A stretch of DNA of 64,000 nt, taken from positions 62,965,633 through 63,029,632 of the forward strand of contig NC_059220.1 in the NCBI RefSeq assembly GCF_020615455.1. Reading direction: 5' to 3'. The notes beneath the pieces were generated by a model. The model searched no databases, was not told the origin of the DNA, and was given only the letters and a program-made list of their open reading frames with translations. How positions within the stretch are numbered: the stretch's first letter is position 1; each line of letters begins with the position of its first letter. Positions 56,915-64,000 of this stretch are shown here, piece after piece. The stretch comes from Coregonus clupeaformis. Its lineage: Eukaryota > Chordata > Actinopteri > Salmoniformes > Salmonidae. The translations under genes and the position numbers were made by a program.

Positions 56915-58606
56915 ACTAAATGGGGAGGTTTCTCATGGCTATGTTTTCAGTGATGCATAGTGCTGGTGTTGCTGAGATAAAATTGTTTTTGATCTGATAA
57001 ACCAATGACCTGATAAACCAATGAAGAGGGCAAATCATGTATTAATCAGATTAAAATATTATCAAAGATTAGATTACTAAAAGATTATCAAAGATTATAC
57101 TACTAAAAGATTATCAAAGATTATATTACTACATTTTCTAATAATTTGTCATACGAAGAAAGCCACACTGTGAGCTATTGGAAAACAGAAATCAACATTA
57201 TTGGAAAATGGAAAATCAACATGTATTCAGATGTGCCCTCTTTGAATTACCAGAAAATTCTGTTTGCAACAAGAAAAGTATTCTCCCTTTGAAGACACAT
57301 CCGAAGGTAAATTAAATGTGGTTCAGAGAAGCTACAATGAGACATGAAATAGAGTTTCTGAGTAGACTGTTCTTGAGTGTTCTGACCCAGACATTGCACA
57401 GCATAGAGAGGAACAGCCTGTTCTTTCTGACATGATGTGTAATAAATTATTACAAGGACACTTTAACTACGCTTTATTCCTCCTCTACCTGCAATTGTAG
57501 CACTGACTATACCACTATACATTTTGTTTACACAATCCACATTTGGTGCAGCTGTAGATTGCTCAATAAGAAGAAAAACTCAAGCACACTGGTAATCTGG
57601 ATGCATTTAACATCTTAAAGGATCTTATCAACCATTAGTAGATTGCTACCTGAGTCTACAGTCAGTGGCCAAGACCTGGCTTTTGTCTACTACACTGGCA
57701 GCAAAGAAAGAGCCGAGTCATTCTGAGTGGTGGGATAATTTTGGTGCAACCAGGTATGGTGGAAACAGGTCACGCCAACACACCAACGCGTCCCTGGTGG
57801 TCTCCACACCACCACACACCACCACTGTGAACACACAGCCACCATTGATTTCCAGTCATTCATTCAACACACAGTGTGAGACTCAGGTCCCACGGGAGTC
57901 CCCAGTGTGATGGATTTGTAAAGCAGTAATTGGCCTGGCGTATGGAATTTGTCCTATTATCTTTCCTTCCTCACTTGTCAGATAATCTTTGAACCGGTTG
58001 TTGTGGCAACTGGAGACACGAGTCACTTTGGCCTAATAGGGGCTATGAGACATGGTCGTTTGGTATGTATAATAGAGCATAGTTGTGTGTTTTCTTGCTG
58101 TGAGAGTTCTGGACATATCAAGGTCCTGGTCACTTTGACAATGGTTCAATCAGCCAAGCTAAGATCTAAGGTTCACCTTGATCACCATGGTTTGCTACAA
58201 CATGTGACATGGAGGAGTGTGTGCACGTGCATGCCTGCATCCATCCGTGGGTGGATGCTTGCGTTTACATACAGTATGTTTTCGCTATTCATTGCACTGT
58301 ATACCCCCACAAACACACACTCACACAGACAAAGACAAAGTGTACAGTGAACAGAAGCCTTGATGATGAAAAATGATCATCATACAGTACATAACCTCCA
58401 CTGAGCTTTTCTTTATTCGGGTAGGTTGATTGGTCTGTAGAAGCCAGAGTACTACATCCTTCATAAATGACAACCACAGCATTCTATTGAATCAAATAGT
58501 GCATTGTCTGCAGCCAAATAATTGGAAAGCTACACATTTTGTCACTTTACACGAGTCAGACAGCTACTAATTATCTTCAATGTGTTGCTTATATCTGTGC
58601 TCTTCT
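56915..58606. other. Mostly unique DNA
   Basis: No gene recognised; the frames at 57665-57910 and 57949-58350 have no known family. A tandem repeat lies at 57058-57131 (next entry). Confidence 0.4.
57058..57131. repeat. 26-bp tandem repeat, about 2.8 copies
   Basis: The unit attatcaaagattagattac plus taaaag is repeated with single-base changes at 57058, 57084 and 57110. Confidence 0.88.
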
Positions 58607-58705
58607 GTGCCCCATGTAACTCAGTTGGTAGAGCATGGTGCTTGCAACGCCAGGGTTGTGGGTTCGATTCCTACAGGGAAGAGCGTCTGCTAAATGACTA
58701 AAATG
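58607..58705 (+). mobile_element. Truncated tRNA-derived SINE
   Basis: Head gtaactcagttggtagagca, ggttgtgggttcgattccta, then a direct jump to the tail gagcgtctgctaaatgac. The linker and part of the tail are deleted. The anticodon-like position is TGC. Confidence 0.88.
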
Positions 58706-59293
58706 TTTTTTTTTAAATGAATATTTATCTGTTCTGAAAGGGTCTATGGTAAATGTGGAGTATTTGAATCCAAGAACACGCGTGTTGGATGCATCAATGT
58801 CTACAGAGAATGGGTGTGCAAGGACTGATGAACTAATGATTGCTTCATTAAAATAGGTTTTCCGCAGAAATAATGTATTGATCTCACGCACTCTCGTTGA
58901 CATACAGTCAAACAAAATGTAATTTGTAGGTAGTCCTTAGTTGCATCAAATTTTAAGTAAGAAATAAACAAAACAATAAAAAGATTCAGAAGTGTACTAC
59001 ACCCACCTTTATCTCTCTTTATGTCTGTCTCTCTCCCTTTCTCTCTCCAACTTCCTCTCTCTCCACCCCTTGCTACCTCTCCCTCTCTCCGGAGTGCATT
59101 TTTCCAAGCGATTAACGCCAGGACAGATCTGTGAAATCACAGACATGCATACCTCTTCCCAATGCCCTAAATGTTCCCCCAAACCCCCTGAACACACTCA
59201 GTAACTAATGCTCTTTGACCCTTCTTTGGCCTCTCTTCATAGTATCTACGAGCTGGAAGTTTGACAGTAATGGAGTGGGTGATGACATGGGCT
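58706..59293. other. Unique DNA with pyrimidine-rich tract
   Basis: A CT-rich run of about 80 bp lies at 59008-59090. No gene recognised. Confidence 0.45.
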
Positions 59294-59402
59294 GTGTCCC
59301 AAATAGCACCCTATTGCCTATATAGGGCACTACCTCTCACCAGAACCCTATGAGCCTGGGTCAAAAGTAGTGCTATACATAGCAAATAGGGTGCCATTTG
59401 CA
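59294..59402. repeat. Palindromic short interspersed repeat (foldback), diverged
   Basis: Left arm gtcccaaatagcaccctatt pairs with right arm aaatagggtgccatttg. The centre gaaccctatgagcctgggtc parallels the copy at 51591-51700. Confidence 0.82.
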
Positions 59403-59808
59403 AAGCACCTAGGGTCTGATGGAGCCAGTGCTAGATCCCCATTTAGAGTGACCCTCATCCTCTATCTCCTCAGGTAACTCCAGTAACCCCCCCCCCACAC
59501 AGCCCACTTTCAGAGCTGATGTAGATACTTGACTCCCCGCAGAATGATAGTGAATTCTTTATTAATTAGTCCTTCCCCTCTCTCTGTCAGCAGTAAGTGT
59601 GGAAGGTGTCAAACACTGGCGCGAAAACACTTCCTCCCGCTTTGATCAGACCAAGTGGAGCGATCAGAGTCTTCTGCCGCTGTGTGGTGCAGGGAAAAAA
59701 ATACTCCCCTCTCGGAGCGCCCCAAAAATCCCTGGATTCCTCATTTTGAATTATAAATGGTTGAGTGATAGATGAATGTCAAGAGGAAGGGGTTGGATGG
59801 CAGCACGG

Positions 59809-59879
<71 letters not shown>

Positions 59880-60928
59880 TGTTGTCAACAGGTCGTGTTT
59901 AAACCCTCATCCTCAGAGCAGCAACTGTGTTCCTGTGATGAATAAGGATTGACTGGGCCCAGCCAGATCTGCGTCAGCCAGAGCTGCAGCTTCTGAACTG
60001 TGCTGCAGGCAATTACTTTGTTTTATACAGAGAGAAAAAAGAGGGGGTGTAAAACAGGCGCTGCGAGTTAACACTGCCATCTGGTGGTAGAAAGAAGTGT
60101 GTCAAGCCTGTCAAGTGAAGGAGGGGATAGATAAATAAATAACCTCAAACCTCATGTATCTAGATTTTGGGGGGGAGAGGGGGGTCAGAAAATTGTCAGA
60201 GGTAGAGTGGGAGGGGGGAATGTGGAATGTTACGTCTTTGCCTTGCACTGATTCTTACTGGGTAAGTACTCTATGAAACCAGATGGCGCCACAGAGGCTG
60301 TTTGTTGTGTGTTTGAGAGGAGTATTCTATCACCCTGAGCGCTGCCTGTCACACAGGGACAGAGTAGAAACACTCACACAGCTGCCTATCCAAAGGTTAA
60401 CGAGGAGAGTGCTGCTGCGTGTATGTTTTTGTCTAAACGGCCACGTTTGTAGTGTACTGTATAAGTTACCAGCCGAGCCCTATACATCATACACTGTCTG
60501 GTTTAAGAGTGGCCTGTATGTAATAGCTGGGATAGTTTGTGCATGATTATGTTCTATTTAATAACAAAAGACATGACGGCATAGCAGTACGACCACAGGC
60601 CCTAGTGCTATAGAATTTGAGAGGGATTCAATGTGAAGCTAGTGTCAAAGACATTCCAACTGCCTACGTAGTATGCAATTGAAATGAATCCTTCCTGGAT
60701 TTAAGAGGAAATATATGACTTGATGGAAAAGGAAATGTGGCATCATAGATTTGGAATCCCTATATGAATCCCCACCTCCTTGTTGCAAAGAGCCAGGGAT
60801 TTGCTGAAGCTCAAATATATATGGGATTTGCAGCTAACAATACAGCCCAGTGAAATCGACTTTGCACTGCGATCAATAGGTAAGCAGCATTTCCTGTGTA
60901 GTTTAAAAAGCAGCTGCCTCTACATTTT
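59403..60928. other. Mostly unique DNA with a (CA)n microsatellite
   Basis: A 66-bp pure CA tract lies at 59812-59878. Positions 59515-59720 are relatively GC-rich and non-repetitive and could be conserved non-coding DNA. The frame at 60283-60546 has no recognised family. Confidence 0.45.
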
Positions 60929-60995
60929 CATTTTAGTCATTTAGCAGACGCTCTTATCCAGAGCGACTTACAGTTAGTGAGTGCATACATTTTTC
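60929..60995 (-). mobile_element. L2/SINE tail fragment
   Basis: Contains tcatttagcagacgctctta and gagcgacttacagttagtg, the shared 3' tail of the L2 LINE and the SINEs, without a visible tRNA-like head. Confidence 0.8.
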
Positions 60996-61801
60996 ATACT
61001 CTAGTCATCCAGTGCCTTTCAGAAAGATTCAAGTTCATTTTCCCCATATATTTGTGAGGCCCAGTTTCTAATTTCACAATGTTTTGGTTCATGGATTAAA
61101 TATTCCATTATGGAGCCGTTTCTTTTCTTCCTAATCGAACAGCTCAAGGAGAAAGAAAGAAATCGCTGCTTGAAAAAGGTTTGAAAAATGCAATTCATTC
61201 CTTTAAATGCTGGGCTTATCTATTTCCCATCATGCCATCCCGTCAGGTTCTCACCTGCCCTTAGTGGGGATGGAGGGATAAAAGGGAAGTAGGAGGAGGC
61301 AAGATGGAGTGAGGGGAAGAAGAAGGCAGCAGAGGGCTTCTGAATTGGAAGGGCTTATCGTTGAACCGCACATACGGCTATGGTCCGAAGCTCCCGGCTC
61401 CCTGCCCAGTCCCAGCTGAGATTAAGGCTTTCTGAGCCCAGCTGTGCAGGAGTCGGCGCACACCTGTCAGTGGCGCTCATCGCTGATGTCACAATGGGCG
61501 GTCGAGAAGCCTCTCTGGCACCCGCGGCTGCAGGAAGTGACTGACACCACAGTCTGCCAAAAGCCGAGTGAAAGTAAGGAGAGAGCAACGGAACCAGGCC
61601 CGGGCCTGACGGTGCTTCGTAGTGAAGATGTTGCCAAAGGAAGAGGACTTTGTGTCCAAAGACACTTCCAGATTCCACACAGTAGGACAAGTGGATCTTA
61701 TGCCCACAGCCGCTAAACCTTATGTTCTTGCTTAACTAAGTTTCATTGATAAATGATTTTAACAGATGTTCAATACACATAGGAACTTTCATGTGAATTT
61801 A
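60996..61801. other. Unique DNA, GC-rich patch at 61320-61560
   Basis: No gene is recognised. The patch at 61320-61560 is GC-rich and non-repetitive, and open frames cross it on both strands. It resembles a conserved non-coding or first-exon-like region, but no protein family or splice pattern supports coding. Confidence 0.4.
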
Positions 61802-61803
61802 TA

Positions 61804-62847
61804 CACTGAACAAAAATATAAACACAACAAGGAACAATTTCAAAGATTTTACTGAGTTACAGTTCATATGAGGAAATCAGTCAATTTAAATTAATTCATT
61901 AGGCCCTAATCTATGGATTTCACATGACTGGGAATACAGATATGCATCTGTTGGTTACAGATACCTTTCAAAAAAAGTAGGGGCGTGGATCAGAAAACCA
62001 GTCAGTATCTGGTTTGACCACCATTTGCCTCATGCAGCGCGACACATCTCCTTTGCATAGAGTTGAACAGGCTGTTAATTGTGGCCTGTGGAATGTTGTT
62101 CCACTCCTCTTCAATGGCTGTGCGAAGTTGCTGGATATTGGCGGGAACTGGAACACACTGTCGTACACGTCGATCCAGAGTATCCCAAACATGCTCAATG
62201 GGTGACATGTCTGGTGAGTATGCAGGCCATTTTCAGTTTCCAGGAATTGTGTACAGATCCTTGCGACATGGGGCTGTGGATTATCATGCTGAAACATGAG
62301 GTGATGGCAGCGGATGAATGGCATGACAATGGGCCTCAGAATCTCGTCACGGTATCTCCATGCATTCAAATTGCCATCGATAAATTGCAATCATGTTCAT
62401 TGTGCATAGCTTATGCCTGCCAATACCATAGCCCCACAGCCACCATGGGGCACATGGTAGAGAAATTAACATTACATTATCTGGCAACAGCTCTGGTGGA
62501 CATTCCTGCAGTCAGCATGCCAATTGCACACTCCATCAAAACTTGAGACATCAGTGGCATTGTTTTTTGTGACAAAACTGCACATTTTAGAGCAGCCTTT
62601 TATTGTCCCCAGCACAAGGTGCACCTGTGTAATGATCATGCTGTTTAATCAGCTTCTTGATATGCCACACCTGTCAGGTGGATGGATTATCTTGGCAAAG
62701 GAGAAATGCTCACTAACAGGGATGTAAACAAATTTGTGCACAATATTGAGAGAAATAAGCTGTTTGTGCGTATTTATGGGATCTTTTATTTCAGCTCATG
62801 AAACATGGGACCAACACTTTACATGTTGCATTTATATTTTTGTTCAG
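61804..62847 (-). mobile_element. Tc1-like element, fourth family, internally deleted (1044 bp)
   Basis: The ends cactgaacaaaaatataaac and its inverse (atatttttgttcag) lie between TA dinucleotides (61802-61803, 62848-62849). The left part holds the transposase C-terminus and the right part the N-terminal noncoding region. The central transposase segment is missing. Confidence 0.93.
61968..62390 (-). pseudogene. Tc1-like transposase C-terminus, fourth family, broken
   Basis: Frames show AWRYRDEILRPIVMPFIRCH then FQHDNPQPHVARICTQFLE (second catalytic Asp). After a shift, MSPIEHVWDTLDRRVRQCVP (catalytic Glu) and NSLFNSMQRRCVALHEANGG follow. The first catalytic Asp region is deleted. Confidence 0.9.
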
Positions 62848-62849
62848 TA

Positions 62850-63636
62850 TATAAGAAATAATGAGAGGTTCCTGAAGTAAGAACTTTACATACATTCCTT
62901 ATACTAATGTCTGGCTGGAGGCCTATCTCCCATGGACCTGCTTATCCGCCTGCCTATGAATTGCCAGTTTCCCATGGTAGACCCACTCTCATTGAGTTTT
63001 GAATGTGATTCCTGTGGTCCCTCATCACAAAGAGAGAACCATCGGCAGCTCTTTAGAACCCAGCTCTCTTTATAATACATAACCACCACATGTGCATGTG
63101 ACACGTCTGTGGAGATGATTAAATCCAAGGAAAATAGGAAGGAGACAAATGGAGGCTCGAGCGTGTAAAATATTAATGCTTAATATGTCCGACGCCCTCC
63201 CTCGCCCGCTCTGTTTCCACTCCTCTTTCTCCTCGTTGTGGAGAGGAGCGATTGCACGAGCTGCGAAATCCCCCCCCAGGCCCTTTGATGCCTGTTAGGT
63301 GGGAAATTAGTCACTGAGGTACATCAGACTCTTATAATTGCTTTTCTTCAGTGGCAAACTAAAGGGGCATGGGGTAATTTCAGTGTAAGGTTCCAGTTAT
63401 CACATAAAGGTTCCCTTGACCATTCTCCCATTGTCCCCAATGAACAGTGTGTACAGTAGTTGGCAATGTGCAGTGTGAATGTGTAACACTTTGTGTAAAC
63501 TCTATGGGGACTTCAATGCTTTCTCTCATAACAGTTCACAATATAATTAATCCCGCTGAGAATCATAGTTATTTATATAGTATATATATTTTATTTTTTT
63601 GACAATTAAAGTTCTAAAACGCATGTCTGTATGCCG
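62850..63636. other. Unique DNA, GC-rich patch
   Basis: Positions 63180-63320 are GC-rich and non-repetitive, possibly conserved non-coding. No gene recognised. Confidence 0.4.
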
Positions 63637-63900
63637 CGGGCGGAAGGTAGCAAAGCGTTTAAGAGTGTTGGGCCAGTAACCGAAAGGTTACTCATTTGAA
63701 TCCCTGAGCCGGCAAGGTGGAGAAAATCTGCCTTTCTGCCCTTAAGCAAGGTAGTTAACCCCCAACAACAACTGCTCTCTGGGCGCCGATGACGTCGATT
63801 AAGGCAGCCCCCTGCACCTCTCTGAGTCAGAGGGGTTGGGTTAAATGCAGAAGACACATTTCGGTTGAATGCATTCAGTTGTGCAACTGACTAGGTATCC
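63637..63900 (+). mobile_element. tRNA-derived salmonid SINE
   Basis: Head gaaggtagcaaagcgtttaa and gttgggccagtaaccgaaag, B-box-like catttgaatccctgagccgg. The body contains gcccttaagcaaggtagtta and cacctctctgagtcagaggg, and the 3' part has tgcattcagttgtgcaactg. It is the same family as 9805-10025. Confidence 0.88.
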
Positions 63901-64000
63901 CTTTTCCCTGTATGTCTCATCATCCCAGAGGCATTTTCAGTTGTACTACGGAAGCACAAATGGTAGACTGTATCATACCAATAAAAGTTAATTAGGGACT
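63901..64000. other. Unique DNA to window end
   Basis: No feature recognised. Confidence 0.4.

Noticed and set aside
61355..61690. 111-codon minus-strand frame in a GC-rich patch as a host exon
   Set aside because: No family similarity and no splice context that I can support; it is more likely non-coding.

Overview
This is fish nuclear DNA, almost certainly from a salmonid (salmon, trout or charr). The signs are Sleeping Beauty-type Tc1 termini, several salmonid Tc1-like families, tRNA-derived SINEs whose tails match an L2-type LINE, long CA/TG microsatellites and small palindromic repeats. I found no convincing host protein-coding gene and no genuine tRNA or rRNA gene. The window reads as an intergenic or intronic stretch, and roughly half of it is recognisable transposable element.

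Layout. 1-5400: unique AT-rich DNA with a very long (TG)n tract. 5403-5801: internally deleted Sleeping Beauty-type element. 5967-8385: decayed Ty3/gypsy element on the minus strand, with integrase ahead of reverse transcriptase, a putative LTR and an L2 LINE fragment wedged between. 9805-10814: a SINE, then a hAT-like element carrying a dimeric SINE. 12228-16730: a Rex1-like LINE 3' end split by a young 3.7-kb chromodomain-type LTR element with near-identical LTRs, an intact gag-protease frame, a Tf1/sushi-like self-priming site, and no RT or integrase core. 18120-19718: Tc1 copy A. 21479-29436: an 8-kb LTR element on the minus strand with indistinguishable 358-bp LTRs, a tRNA-Lys1,2-type primer site and several G6-7 polypurine tracts, but essentially no coding capacity. 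31918-44880: a dense nest of Tc1-like elements, a solo LTR in a (TA)n array and a long CR1/L2-clade LINE interrupted by four further Tc1-like insertions. 45086-45448: solo LTR with a perfect 5-bp target duplication. 46573-48224: another Tc1 family. 48317-49080: 24-bp minisatellite. The rest is mainly unique DNA with short repeats, a second hAT-like element (52748-53142), SINEs, an L2 tail inside a 58-bp perfect inverted repeat (56444-56914), and a deleted Tc1 copy (61804-62847).

How the parts relate. The only element that looks capable of making its own mobility enzyme is Tc1 copy C (38321-39924), with a complete 340-residue transposase and both termini. Copies A and B of the same family share a premature stop at codon 158, so they probably moved in trans. 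The chromodomain LTR element and the 8-kb LTR element have young LTRs but lack catalytic genes, so they too were probably mobilised by partners elsewhere. The SINEs share their 3' tail with the L2 LINE, which fits mobilisation by L2 machinery.
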